Assembly: GCA_030019365.1 (NCBI GenBank)
Contig: JASEFA010000002.1
Span: 1 to 64,000 of the forward strand
DNA length: 64,000 nt
Source of the DNA: Bacillota bacterium
GTDB lineage: Bacteria > Bacillota > Sulfobacillia > JACIYH01
Direction of reading: 5' to 3'
A program made the position numbers and the translations under genes. Shown here piece by piece: positions 52,936 to 61,494 of the stretch; within the stretch, counting starts at the first letter, position 1, and each line of letters begins with the position of its first letter. Under the pieces are notes generated by a model. That model saw only the letters and a list, made by a program, of their open reading frames with translations, was not told where the DNA came from and did not search any database.

Positions 52936-53247
52936 CCCTGTCCCCCCTTTGCTTGCGCGTGGGCCGGGCCCGCACCCCGGCCCGGCTCACTCCGGGTGTC
53001 CTGTGCTCCCCCGCTCGCCCGCCGGGCTCCGCCGCATGGGCCGGCTCTCTCCCGGCACCGGGGCAGGTGCCAGTACCGCTGGACGGGGCAACACCGCAAC
53101 CCGTTTGGTTAGCGAGTGTTCTGCAGCCGTGCCTGGCATCCTGCCGTCCTGGTCCTCCCTTTTGCACCAAAAGTGGGTCATTGCCTTGTCCGATATACAC
53201 AGGGAAATACCCCGGGCAGCGCGAAATCACCCTCAGGGGGACTGGCC
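52936..53247. other. Divergent regulatory region between SBP and pucR
   Basis: No gene is visible. The inverted repeat CTTTTG-CAC-CAAAAG (53159-53173) lies between the two genes and is a candidate PucR operator. A GATATA near 53190 could be a weak -10 for pucR, but no good -35 is seen; no clear promoter is visible for the binding-protein gene. Confidence 0.45.
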
Positions 53248-54513
53248 GTGGCCATCAGTGTCATGGAGGCGCTGCGCATAGGCAAACTCCAGCGGGCCCG
53301 TGTTCTGGCCGGCCGCCGGGGGCTCGGCAGGCTCATCGAGCACGTGGACGTCATCGAAATGCCCGAGATCGACCCCTGGGTACGAGCGAACGTCCTGTAT
53401 CTGACCAGCTTCTACGCCATCAGGGACAATCTACGGACCCAGCAGGACCTCATCCGTTACCTGGCCGCGCACGGGGCAGCCGCCATAGCGCTCGATACCA
53501 AGAGCTACCTCAACGGTGCTCCCCCGCAGGTACTCGAGGTGGCGGAGTCGTGCGATTTTCCCGTCATCGAGATCCCGGAAGACGCCAGCTACATCGACAT
53601 CATCACTCCGGTGCTGGAAGCGGTGTTCACCCGCAAGCGCAGCCGGGACGATTTCCTGGAAGACCTCCTGGAGGGCAACGTCAAACCCGAGGCGATCCAG
53701 CAACGGGCCAGGTACCTGGCCTGGAAGCTGGATGGCAAGCGCACGGTGCTCATCGTTGACCTGGACGATTTCCAATCGTTCTGCCTGTCAGGCCGCCTCT
53801 CCGAGCGGGCCATCCAGGAATTGAAGAGGCGCTTCCTGGCCGTAGTGGCGGAGACCACCCACAGGACCCTGGCAGGAGAGCACGTGGTGGCTCCCCGCAG
53901 CGACAGCGTGGTGATCCTGGCCCAGGTACCCGACGATAACCTATCCCCCACCTCCCCCTATCCCTGCCCCCTGCCCCCCGCCCCGCGGGCGACCATCGAG
54001 GACCTGGCCCTCAGGGTTAAGCAGGCGGCCGCGCGTGTCCTGCCCGGTCTCACTCTCTCGGTGGGGATAGGCCTCTTGTGCAACTGTCCCTCCCAGATCG
54101 CAGAAAGCTTTGCAGCCGCCGGAGATGCCCTCAACATCAGCCTCGGGCTGGCGGGAGGCGACCGCATCGCCTTTTATCAGGACCTGGGGATACATCGCCT
54201 CTTGCTGAGGATCGGACCGCAGGCGGAACTGGAGCGGTTCGTGAGCGAAGAAATCGGCCCCCTCATCGAACACGACCGCCGCCGGGGCTCCCAGCTTGTG
54301 CGCACGCTGGAAGTATTCCTGGACAGCGGATGTCACCTGGAGAGGGCCGCTTCCCGGCTCTACGTCCACCGGAATTCGCTCAAGTACCGCCTTACCCGGA
54401 TCAAGCAACTCTTACGGCTGACCAGCCTGGAAGGCGAACGCCTCGCCTCCCTCGCCTTCGCCGTCAAGGCCCATCGCATCCTGACCGAACGCAACCGGGC
54501 CGATGCCCGATGA
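53248..54513 (+). CDS. PucR-family transcriptional regulator
   Basis: A 421-residue regulator with an N-terminal PucR sensor domain (MEALRIGKLQRARVLAGRRG to ~125), a central GGDEF-like/CdaR domain holding a Pro-rich insertion (~245), and a C-terminal helix-turn-helix (CHLERAASRLYVHRNSLKYRLTRIKQ). PucR proteins activate purine or amino-acid catabolic operons. Divergent orientation makes the peptide/hydantoin operon its likely target. GTG at 53248 has GGGGGACT upstream. Confidence 0.9.
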   Translation: MAISVMEALRIGKLQRARVLAGRRGLGRLIEHVDVIEMPEIDPWVRANVLYLTSFYAIRDNLRTQQDLIRYLAAHGAAAIALDTKSYLNGAPPQVLEVAESCDFPVIEIPEDASYIDIITPVLEAVFTRKRSRDDFLEDLLEGNVKPEAIQQRARYLAWKLDGKRTVLIVDLDDFQSFCLSGRLSERAIQELKRRFLAVVAETTHRTLAGEHVVAPRSDSVVILAQVPDDNLSPTSPYPCPLPPAPRATIEDLALRVKQAAARVLPGLTLSVGIGLLCNCPSQIAESFAAAGDALNISLGLAGGDRIAFYQDLGIHRLLLRIGPQAELERFVSEEIGPLIEHDRRRGSQLVRTLEVFLDSGCHLERAASRLYVHRNSLKYRLTRIKQLLRLTSLEGERLASLAFAVKAHRILTERNRADAR

Positions 54514-54603
54514 CCCCGCTGCGAGGCAAGCGATTGCGCCGGCACCCACCACACCTCACTCGGGCCCGCTGTGCATGGGAGATGTTAGGGGTATTTCCAG
54601 TCG

Positions 54604-54632
54604 TTGAAGGAATTGGTCGGTGCGTGTAGTAT
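54604..54632 (+). promoter_or_regulatory. Promoter of subtilase gene
   Basis: TTGAAG (54604-54609), a 17-base spacer and TAGTAT (54627-54632); a perfect TATAAT at 54630-54635 overlaps it in another spacing. It lies ~40 bases before the start codon. Confidence 0.6.
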
Positions 54633-54672
54633 AATTACAATAATGGCAGAACACGGCAGAGGAGGTGAAGGC

Positions 54673-56385
54673 ATGCGTAGAGTTGCGTTGGTGTTGCTGG
54701 CCCTGACCTGTGCGCTCGTGCTGGCCGCCCCGGTGGCCGCCGGAGAGAGCCTGGTGCCGGCAGCACCCATTGGGGACGCGGCAGTCCCGGTCCAGGCGCC
54801 CGGGGCAAAGGCGCCGGCGGAAGGGGCACCGTTACCTTTCCTGGGCGACCGGGACGGGAACGGTCTGGCAGACGACCTGGATGAATGCCTCACCGGGGTC
54901 GGTCCCGGGGAAGGCGTCCCGGTGGTGGTGGTCCTCAGGGAGGCTCCAGAGGAAGGTGTGATGGCTCGGGTCGAGGAAACCGCCGGCGGGTTCCAGGTGA
55001 GGACGCAGTGGAAACACGCCCTCAACGGTTTCGCCGCTACGCTCACCCGTGGCCAGATTGAAGCGCTGGCCCGCAGCCCGCTCGTGGCGCGTATCGACCG
55101 GGACCGTGAGGTCCACGCCTTGCTGGATAAAGCGACGTACTGGACGGGCGTCAGGCAGGCGTGGGCTGACTTCGGGGTGACCGGTGACCGGGATGGCAAC
55201 CCGGACTCGTACTCGAACAACGACGTGGTGATCGCCGTCCTCGACACCGGTATCGATGCCACCCACGTCGACCTGGACGGGGGCAAGGTCATTGGCTGGT
55301 ACGACGTGATCAACGGCCTGACCAGCCCCTACGACGACCACGGCCACGGTACCCACGTGGCCAGCATCGCTGCGGGCACCGGCGAAGGGAACTCGGCATA
55401 CCGTGGTGTGGCACCGGGGGCCGCCCTGGTAGGCATCAAGGTGCTGGACGCCAACGGCAGCGGCACTACCAGCGGGATCATCACGGGTATCGACTGGATG
55501 ATCGCGAACAAGAGCACGTACGGCATCCGCGTCGGTAACATGAGTCTGGGTTCCAGTGGGTCGTCCGATGGTACCGACTCACTGTCCCTGGCCGTCAACA
55601 ACGCCGTGAGCAACGGGATCGTCATGGCGGTGGCGGCGGGGAACTCCGGGCCGGCCACGTACACCATCGGTTCTCCTGCCGCCGCAGCCGATGCCATCAC
55701 CGTTGGGGCGCTGTACGATCCCGGGGAGAAGGGTTGGGTGCTGGCTGAGTTCTCCAGCCGGGGTCCCACGGCCGATGGCCGCACGAAACCCGACATCTGC
55801 ACGCCCGGACGTTATATAACGGCTGCACAGGCCAACTCCGGGAACGGCTACGTCACTTACAGCGGCACCTCCATGGCCACGCCCTTCCTGGCGGGCGTGG
55901 TGGCCCTGATGCTGGACGCGAACTACGGCCTCACGGACGCCCAGGTGAAGGACATCCTGTACAGCGGCACCAACGTGAAGGACTTCGGCCCCGCGGGCAA
56001 GGACATCGACTTCGGTTACGGCATCAGCCTCTGCTACAATGCCGTCAAGCAGGCGGGCGGGTACTCGGGTACCTGGAGCGATGGCCTCAGCTTTGGTTAC
56101 GCTTCCGGATACCTTTCCGGCAGGGGTGATGCCGACTGGTGGCAGTTCGACGTCACCGATGCCTCCCGGCCGGTCGGCATCACGCTGGTTATCGTCGACT
56201 GGGCGGTGAACAGGGACTTCGATGTCTACCTGTACGATCCCGCGGGGACCCTGGTGGCTTCTTCCACAGGCACCAAGCGGCAGGAGCAGATCCTCTACCA
56301 GCCCACGGCTACCGGGACTTACCTGATCAGGGTCTATTCCTTCCTGGGCTCGGGCAGTTACTGGTTCAACGTGAGCTGGAAATAG
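54673..56385 (+). CDS. Secreted subtilisin-like serine protease
   Basis: A 570-residue S8 peptidase with a signal peptide (1-23), an acidic calcium-type loop (DRDGNGLADDLDE, 59-71), an inhibitor-I9-like propeptide (~80-150) and the catalytic triad Asp191 (AVLDTGID), His225 (DHGHGTHVAS), Ser400 (GTSMATP), with oxyanion Asn324 (AAGNSG). A PPC-like domain (~475-570, DWWQFDVTD to YWFNVSW) ends the protein. It is exported and probably degrades extracellular protein, supplying peptides to the neighbouring importers. GAGGAGGTG precedes ATG 54673. Confidence 0.95.
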   Translation: MRRVALVLLALTCALVLAAPVAAGESLVPAAPIGDAAVPVQAPGAKAPAEGAPLPFLGDRDGNGLADDLDECLTGVGPGEGVPVVVVLREAPEEGVMARVEETAGGFQVRTQWKHALNGFAATLTRGQIEALARSPLVARIDRDREVHALLDKATYWTGVRQAWADFGVTGDRDGNPDSYSNNDVVIAVLDTGIDATHVDLDGGKVIGWYDVINGLTSPYDDHGHGTHVASIAAGTGEGNSAYRGVAPGAALVGIKVLDANGSGTTSGIITGIDWMIANKSTYGIRVGNMSLGSSGSSDGTDSLSLAVNNAVSNGIVMAVAAGNSGPATYTIGSPAAAADAITVGALYDPGEKGWVLAEFSSRGPTADGRTKPDICTPGRYITAAQANSGNGYVTYSGTSMATPFLAGVVALMLDANYGLTDAQVKDILYSGTNVKDFGPAGKDIDFGYGISLCYNAVKQAGGYSGTWSDGLSFGYASGYLSGRGDADWWQFDVTDASRPVGITLVIVDWAVNRDFDVYLYDPAGTLVASSTGTKRQEQILYQPTATGTYLIRVYSFLGSGSYWFNVSWK

Positions 56386-56422
56386 GGGAGATCCAGGCCG
56401 GGCCAACGGCTCACAGAGTATG

Positions 56423-56458
56423 CACAGGCGCATCGCGGGACCGGGATGCGCCCGTGTG
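56423..56458. terminator. Hairpin terminator between subtilase and lemA
   Basis: GGCGCATC (56427-56434) pairs with GATGCGCC (56445-56452), extended by CACA/TGTG with a bulge. It lies between two converging genes and may stop both, though U-tracts are short on either side. Confidence 0.6.
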
Positions 56459-56495
56459 ATCCTCCTTTAAAAGAAGTTGAACTCGGGGACGCCGG

Positions 56496-57077
56496 CTACT
56501 TGCCGAAGTTCACGCGGGGGGCGGTCTCGGCCCCCTCCTGGGCCTGGAAATAGGGCCGCTGGTCGAACCCCAGAGCCCCGGCCAGCAGGACGGTGGGGAA
56601 CGTGCGGATTATGCGGTTGTACTGTTTCACCGCCTCGTTGTAACGCATGCGCGCCACGTTGATGCGGTTCTCCGTACCCGCCAGCTCGTCCATCATGCGG
56701 TTGAACTGCTCGTTGGCCTTCAGGTCCGGGTACCGCTCCACGATCACCAGCAGCCGGGCCAGCGCGCTCTCCATCTGGTTGGCCGCCTGCACCTGCTCGG
56801 AGGTGCTGGCCGCCCCGGCCAGCCTGGCCCTCGCCTCTGCGACGGCGGTGAACACCTCCTGCTCGTGAGCGGCATATCCCTTAACCGTCTCCACCAGGTT
56901 GGGGATGAGGTCATAGCGCCGCTGCAGCTGGCTCTCAATCTGCGCCCACTGCTCGTTGACCTGCTCGGACACATTCACCAGGCGGTTGTAGGTGGCGGCC
57001 AGCGTGCCACCGGCCGCCAGGAAGATAGCCAGCACCACGGCCAGGACCACCACAATCGTTCTCCGCAATCTCCTCAC
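56496..57077 (-). CDS. lemA: LemA family protein
   Basis: A 193-residue membrane-anchored coiled-coil protein with an N-terminal transmembrane segment (~8-28) and LemA landmarks YNRLVNVSEQVNEQWAQIES, LQRRYDLIPNLVETVKGYA, NRMMDELAGTENRINVARM and YNEAVKQYNRIIRTFPTVL. LemA is usually encoded beside a TPM-domain protein, as here. Its molecular function is unclear; the pair is linked to envelope or membrane stress in some bacteria. Confidence 0.95.
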   Translation of the reverse strand: MRRLRRTIVVVLAVVLAIFLAAGGTLAATYNRLVNVSEQVNEQWAQIESQLQRRYDLIPNLVETVKGYAAHEQEVFTAVAEARARLAGAASTSEQVQAANQMESALARLLVIVERYPDLKANEQFNRMMDELAGTENRINVARMRYNEAVKQYNRIIRTFPTVLLAGALGFDQRPYFQAQEGAETAPRVNFGK

Positions 57078-57185
57078 CCTTCCTCCGCTTCTTCCGGGCA
57101 GCGCGGGCCCGGTACTGTCAATCTGGTGTTGCCCGGTATCGAGCGTGGGCCCCCGCGGGCGGCACTCCCCGGCCCCGGGGTGCGG

Positions 57186-58202
57186 TCACCAGCCCCGGCC
57201 GGCTCCCCCGCCGCCGCTGCGCCCTCTCCCGAAGCCACCGAACTTGCCGCCCGAGCGTCCGGACCAGCCTCCCCCACCGAAAGGCCCCCAGAACGGCCCG
57301 CCCCGGCGGGAGGTACCCGTCCCGTACACGGGGACCAGCCGGGTCAGCACCCGCTTCTTCTCCCGCCGGTAGCCGCAGCGGGGACATGTGTACAGCACCA
57401 GGGCCGTGCCGGTGGCCAGCATGGTGGCCGGGGTCACCACCTTCTCCCGGACCAGCAGGCGGGCGTGGCAGGAAGGGCAGCGGGGTGAACCGGCGCGGGC
57501 CAGGACGTACACCAGGAAGATCACAAATGCTGCCATGCCCAGCCCGAACAGCACCGGGAAGGCCACCGCCGAAACCGGCGCGGGCCGGGCGGGCCCACGC
57601 TCCGCCTCCTCCGCCGGAGCGGCCCCGATTTCGGCCGCCAGGGCGCGGGCGCAGGCGGACAGCCCCTCGCCGTATCTGCCCTCCTTGAACGCGGGCACCA
57701 GGTAGCGATCCAGGATGGCACCCACCTTGCCGTCAGGGAGGACGCCCTCCAGCCCGTACCCCACCTCCACCCAGACCCGGCGGTCTTCCATGGCCGCCAG
57801 AATGAGGACGCCGTTGTCCCTGCCCTTTTTGCCGATCCCCCAGGCTTCGAACAGCCGCACCGCATACATCTGGATGCTCTCGTCACCGGTGCGCCGGACG
57901 GTGACAATGGCCATTTCCGCCCCCGTCCGGGCTTCCAGGGAGGAGCAGAACTCCTCCAGACTCTGCCGCTCGGCGGCGGAGAGCACCCCCGCAAAGTCGT
58001 TCACGAACCCGCTGGGCGCGGGCAATCCCCCGGACGCCCCCGGCACCGATACCCCCACCTCGGACGCGCCCGACCCGGGTGCCCCTGCCCCGGATGCCGC
58101 TGCACCCCACGTCTCCACCAGGGTCACCGTCACCAGGAAGGCAACTGCGAGGATCAGGGTGAGGGTGCGCGCCGCCCCGGACGCCGGGACCCTCTTGCTC
58201 AC
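57186..58202 (-). CDS. TPM-domain membrane protein (YgcG-like)
   Basis: A 338-residue protein with a signal segment (~10-32), a Pro/Gly-rich stretch, the TPM domain (~55-195: FVNDFAGVLSAAERQSLEEF, GAEMAIVTVRRTG, YAVRLFEAWGIGKKGRDNGVL), a membrane segment (~215-240), a CPSCHARL/CPRCGYR zinc ribbon (~245-285) and a Gly/Arg/Phe-rich tail. It starts one base after the RNase H gene. With LemA it forms the common LemA-TPM pair. Confidence 0.9.
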   Translation of the reverse strand: MSKRVPASGAARTLTLILAVAFLVTVTLVETWGAAASGAGAPGSGASEVGVSVPGASGGLPAPSGFVNDFAGVLSAAERQSLEEFCSSLEARTGAEMAIVTVRRTGDESIQMYAVRLFEAWGIGKKGRDNGVLILAAMEDRRVWVEVGYGLEGVLPDGKVGAILDRYLVPAFKEGRYGEGLSACARALAAEIGAAPAEEAERGPARPAPVSAVAFPVLFGLGMAAFVIFLVYVLARAGSPRCPSCHARLLVREKVVTPATMLATGTALVLYTCPRCGYRREKKRVLTRLVPVYGTGTSRRGGPFWGPFGGGGWSGRSGGKFGGFGRGRSGGGGAGRGW

Positions 58203-58203
58203 G

Positions 58204-58767
58204 CTAAGGCCCGCTCCCCTCATCCGCCCGCACGCTCCCCTCATCCGCCCGCGCGCTCTGCAACGCGGCGTAGCGGCCGACCCAGTCCAGCGTGCGATTG
58301 ACCAGGGAGTCGGCCGCCCGGTTCTCCTCGCGCCGCACGTGACGGATCTCGAACCGGCGCAGCCCGCGGATGAGCCGCTCGGCCTGCCCGTGCAGGTCCA
58401 CCAGCCTTGGACTCCTCACCCGGTACGCCCCCGTCACCTGGCGGGCGAGCAGTTCGCTATCCGTAAACACCGTCATCTCGGCCACCTTCGCCCGCCGGGC
58501 CTCTTCCAGAACCCAAACCAGAGCAAGGTATTCGGCCACGTTGTTGGTGGTGACCCCCAGGTACACACAGAACTGCCTTTGATTTCGGGAACCGTCGGTG
58601 ATCACTCCGGCAGCAGCGGCCGGCCCGGGATTACCCCGGGCCCCCCCATCGATGTAGACGGTCCACGCCTCACCTGCGTTGCTCCTGCCGCCCAGCTCCC
58701 TTACCCCCGTCCCGCCACGCCAGCTGCCCCGCCGGAGGCAGCAGTCTGCCCACATGCGGCCTCGCAT
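58204..58767 (-). CDS. RNase HI-type nuclease
   Basis: An RNase H of ~185 residues: Asp in VYIDGGARGNPG, Glu in NNVAEYLALV, Asp in FTDSELLARQ and the last Asp in ENRAADSLVNR give the four catalytic acids. It resembles the RNase HI/cell-wall-associated ribonuclease branch and removes RNA from RNA-DNA hybrids. The N-terminal ~30 residues are not conserved and the start (58767 or 58755) is uncertain. The 3' end holds a 21-bp tandem duplication encoding ARADEGS and VRADEGS. Confidence 0.87.
   Translation of the reverse strand: MRGRMWADCCLRRGSWRGGTGVRELGGRSNAGEAWTVYIDGGARGNPGPAAAAGVITDGSRNQRQFCVYLGVTTNNVAEYLALVWVLEEARRAKVAEMTVFTDSELLARQVTGAYRVRSPRLVDLHGQAERLIRGLRRFEIRHVRREENRAADSLVNRTLDWVGRYAALQSARADEGSVRADEGSGP
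58212..58251 (-). repeat. 21-bp duplication at RNase H 3' end
   Basis: Two near-identical 21-bp units (starting at 58212 and 58233, sharing CGCTCCCCTCATCCGCCCG on the plus strand) encode seven residues each at the very end of the gene, one codon before GP and the stop. Confidence 0.8.
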
Positions 58768-58930
58768 AAGAGTATAGCATACCGTTTGACGCCGAGAGCT
58801 GGCAGGCGGTGCTCTGGTAAGCCGGGCCGAGGCACCGGCCGCCGACGGCGAGAGCTGGAGCCGGGTGACTTAACAGTACTGCGTTTGCGGCGGTAGCCTG
58901 CGGGCAGTCGTCAGCGGGACCCTCGCTGCG
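58768..58930. other. Short spacer with no visible feature
   Basis: No gene, promoter or hairpin is clear. Two faint related stretches contain GAGAGCTGG about 50 bases apart (near 58795 and 58849), too diverged to call a repeat. Confidence 0.3.
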
Positions 58931-59692
58931 TCAGGGAAGGGGACGGCCGGTGATGTAAGCTTCCGTGCGGGGATCGCGGGGAGCGGTGAACAGGGTTTCG
59001 GTGGGTGCCCACTCCACCAGCTCTCCGTCCAGGATGAAGGCGGTGAGGTCCGAGGCCCGGGCCGCCTGTTGCATGTTATGGGTGACGATGATGATGGTAT
59101 ACCGCTCTTTGAGCTCCTGAATCAGCTGCTCGATGCGCAGGGTGGAAATGGGATCGAGGGCAGAGCAGGGTTCGTCCAGGAGGATGACCTCCGGTTCCAC
59201 CGCTAGCACCCGGGCCAGGCAAAGCTGCTGCTGCTGACCGAGGGAGAGGTCGAGGGCGGGTCGGCGCAGGCGGCCCCGCAGCTCGTCCCAGAGGCCCACC
59301 GCCCGCAGGCACTTCTCCACGATCTCCCCCAGTGCGCTGCGGTCGCGAATGCCGTGCACGCGGGGACCGTAGGCCACGTTGTCGAACACGGACAGCGGAA
59401 AGGGATTGGGGCGCTGGAACACCATCCCCACCCGCCGGCGCAGCTCCTCGAGGAGCATCCCGCCCGTGTAGATGTCCTGGCCATCGAGGAGGACGTTGCC
59501 TTCGATGCGCACCTCGGGGATGAGGTCGTTCATGCGGTTGACGGTGCGCAGCAGGGTGGACTTGCCGCACCCGGAAGGACCGATGATGGCGGTGATGGCC
59601 TTTTCCGGGAAGACCAGGGTGATGTCCCGGAGGGCCGGTCTCCCCCGGTAGGACAGGTGCAGCCGGGATACCACTACCTTACCGTTCACCAA
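58931..59692 (-). CDS. pstB: Phosphate-type ABC ATPase with altered signature (PstB2)
   Basis: A 253-residue PstB-like ATPase: Walker [10 protein letters not shown] (38-46), [20 protein letters not shown], Walker [14 protein letters not shown] and switch His in [11 protein letters not shown]. The signature is [13 protein letters not shown] instead of LSGGQQQRLCIAR, with the second Gly and the Arg changed, which may reduce ATP hydrolysis. It is the last gene of the pst operon and a paralogue of the gene upstream; the two may form a heterodimer. A TTG or GTG start lies at 59692/59689. Confidence 0.88.
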   Translation of the reverse strand: MVNGKVVVSRLHLSYRGRPALRDITLVFPEKAITAIIGPSGCGKSTLLRTVNRMNDLIPEVRIEGNVLLDGQDIYTGGMLLEELRRRVGMVFQRPNPFPLSVFDNVAYGPRVHGIRDRSALGEIVEKCLRAVGLWDELRGRLRRPALDLSLGQQQQLCLARVLAVEPEVILLDEPCSALDPISTLRIEQLIQELKERYTIIIVTHNMQQAARASDLTAFILDGELVEWAPTETLFTAPRDPRTEAYITGRPLP

Positions 59693-59697
59693 CCGCC

Positions 59698-59755
59698 GCT
59701 CACCTCATCTTGCCTCCACCCGGCGGGTGCTCACCTGATCCTGCCTCCGCCCGGC
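59698..59755 (-). repeat. 31-bp tandem duplication before pstB2
   Basis: Two ~27-bp copies (59698-59724 and 59729-59755) with a 31-bp period share GCTCACCT-ATC-TGCCTCC-CCCGGC on the plus strand. The copy nearest the gene contains the pstB2 ribosome-binding site (GAGGTGAG), so the translation start region was duplicated. Confidence 0.75.
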
Positions 59756-59806
59756 CGCTGCGCCCGCGCCACACGCCCCGGCCGGCGCGCCGGACCACGC
59801 CCGCCC

Positions 59807-60625
59807 TTAACCGAAACGGCCGGAGATGTAATCCTCTGTCCGGCGATCACCGGGCCGGGTGAAGAGCTGTCCCGCAGGGCCGCACTCCACCAGCTCACCC
59901 AGGTAGAAAAACGCCACCCGGCCGCCCAGGCGAGCCGCCTGCTGCGGGTTGTGGGTCACGAAAACGATGGTATACCTCCCCCGCAGCTGCTCCACCGTTT
60001 CCTCCACCCGCAGGGTGGAAATGGGATCCAGCCCCGAGCAGGGCTCGTCCATGAGGACGACCTCGGGCTCCACCGCCAGCACGCGGGCGATGGAGAGACG
60101 TTGCTGCTGACCCCCGGAGAGGCTGAAGGCGGAGTCACCCAGGCGGTCCTTCGCCTCGTCCCACAGCGCCGCCGCCCGCAGGCTGCGCTCCACCATTTCG
60201 GCCAGGCGCCTGCCTCGCACCCCGTGCAGGCGGGGCCCGTAAGCCACGTTGTCGAAAATGGACATGGGCAGCGCGATGGGCAGGGCGAATACCATCCCCA
60301 CTCGCCGGCGCAGGGCATCCACATCCGCACCCGGCCGGTACACGTCCTGACCGTCTATGAGGAGATCTCCCTCGTGCCGGGTGCCCGAAACCAGGTCGTT
60401 CAGCCGGTTCAGGCAGCGCAGAAAGGTGGTCTTCCCGCTGCCCGTGGGTCCCATGATGGTAAACTGTTCTCCCCGGCTCACCTCCAGGCTGATGCCCTTC
60501 AAGGCCTGCACGGTGCCGTACCAGAACTTGAGGTCGCGGGCCAGGATCTTCGCCGGCTCCCGCCCGTCCCGCGGGGCCGCCGGGTGCCTGCGGGCCCCTC
60601 CCGCTTCGCCGGCCGGGTACGTCAT
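59807..60625 (-). CDS. pstB: Phosphate ABC transporter ATPase (PstB1)
   Basis: A 272-residue PstB with a ~25-residue N-terminal tail, Walker A GPTGSGKTT (59-67), canonical signature LSGGQQQRLSIARVLA, Walker B VVLMDEPCSGLDP and His in FVTHNPQQAAR. It energises PstCA-mediated phosphate uptake. Its start overlaps the pstA stop (ATGA). About 114 bases separate it from pstB2. Confidence 0.95.
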   Translation of the reverse strand: MTYPAGEAGGARRHPAAPRDGREPAKILARDLKFWYGTVQALKGISLEVSRGEQFTIMGPTGSGKTTFLRCLNRLNDLVSGTRHEGDLLIDGQDVYRPGADVDALRRRVGMVFALPIALPMSIFDNVAYGPRLHGVRGRRLAEMVERSLRAAALWDEAKDRLGDSAFSLSGGQQQRLSIARVLAVEPEVVLMDEPCSGLDPISTLRVEETVEQLRGRYTIVFVTHNPQQAARLGGRVAFFYLGELVECGPAGQLFTRPGDRRTEDYISGRFG

Positions 60626-61494
60626 CGTCCCGCCCCCCGCACCCGGGCCAGGTGGCGGTGCATCAGGTAGTAGGCCACGAAGTTGACGGCCAGCACCGAA
60701 AGCACCAGCACCGCAGCGGTGCCGTAGGCGTTCCGCATGGATATCCCCTCCCGCGCCAGGAGGTAAAAGTGCACCGACATGGTGCGCACGGGGTCCAGTA
60801 CGGAGCGGGGCACCCGCAGGGAGGCTCCCGCGGTGAAGATCACGGCCGCCGTTTCCCCCACGCTGCGCCCGACCCCGAGCATGACGCCGGTGAGGATGCC
60901 GGGCAGCGCATTGGGCAGCACCACCCGGGTGATGGTCTGCCAGCGCGACCCTCCCAGGGAGTAGCTCACCTCGCGGTAGGCGCGGGGCACGGCGAGCATG
61001 GCTTCCTCGGCCGTACGGATGATGGTGGGCAGGATCATGCCGGCCAGGGTGAGGGCGCCGGAGAGGATGGACCATCCCATCCCCAGGTAGATGACGAAAA
61101 ACAGGAAGCCGAATACGCCGAATATGATCGAAGGAATGCCCGCCAGGGATTCGGTGCCGAAGCGGATGAGAGACACCACGCGCCCCTGGTGGGCGTACTC
61201 GGCCAGGTAGATGGCCGTGGCCACTCCCAGGGGAGCCGCCACCAGCACGGCACCGGCGGTGAGGAGAACGGTGCCCACGATGGTGGGGAAAATGCCGCCC
61301 GCCCGGCCCATCTTCTCGGGGGCTTCCAGGAGAAAGGCAGGGGCGAGGACGGGCAGGCCCTGCCAGAGCACGTACCCCACAATCAGCACCAGGATGCCCA
61401 CGGCCAGCACGGCGCTGGCCGTCAGCATCCCCCGCATGAGACGGTCCCGCCGCCGCGAACGCAGTATGACTTCCCGCCCCCAGCGACCGCTCAC
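60622..61494 (-). CDS. pstA: Phosphate ABC permease PstA
   Basis: A 290-residue membrane protein with about six segments. TAIYLAEYAHQG, GIPSIIFGVFGFLF and the EAA loop AVPRAYREVSYSLGGSRWQTITRVVLP are PstA landmarks, as is GRSVGETAAVIFTAG. It forms the phosphate channel with PstC, and overlaps both pstB1 and pstC by 4 bases. Confidence 0.96.
   Translation of the reverse strand: MSGRWGREVILRSRRRDRLMRGMLTASAVLAVGILVLIVGYVLWQGLPVLAPAFLLEAPEKMGRAGGIFPTIVGTVLLTAGAVLVAAPLGVATAIYLAEYAHQGRVVSLIRFGTESLAGIPSIIFGVFGFLFFVIYLGMGWSILSGALTLAGMILPTIIRTAEEAMLAVPRAYREVSYSLGGSRWQTITRVVLPNALPGILTGVMLGVGRSVGETAAVIFTAGASLRVPRSVLDPVRTMSVHFYLLAREGISMRNAYGTAAVLVLSVLAVNFVAYYLMHRHLARVRGAGR

Noticed and set aside
58768-58800. 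TATACT as a leaderless promoter for the RNase H gene
   Set aside because: No acceptable -35 sequence lies 16-19 bases upstream, and the conserved part of the protein begins well downstream.
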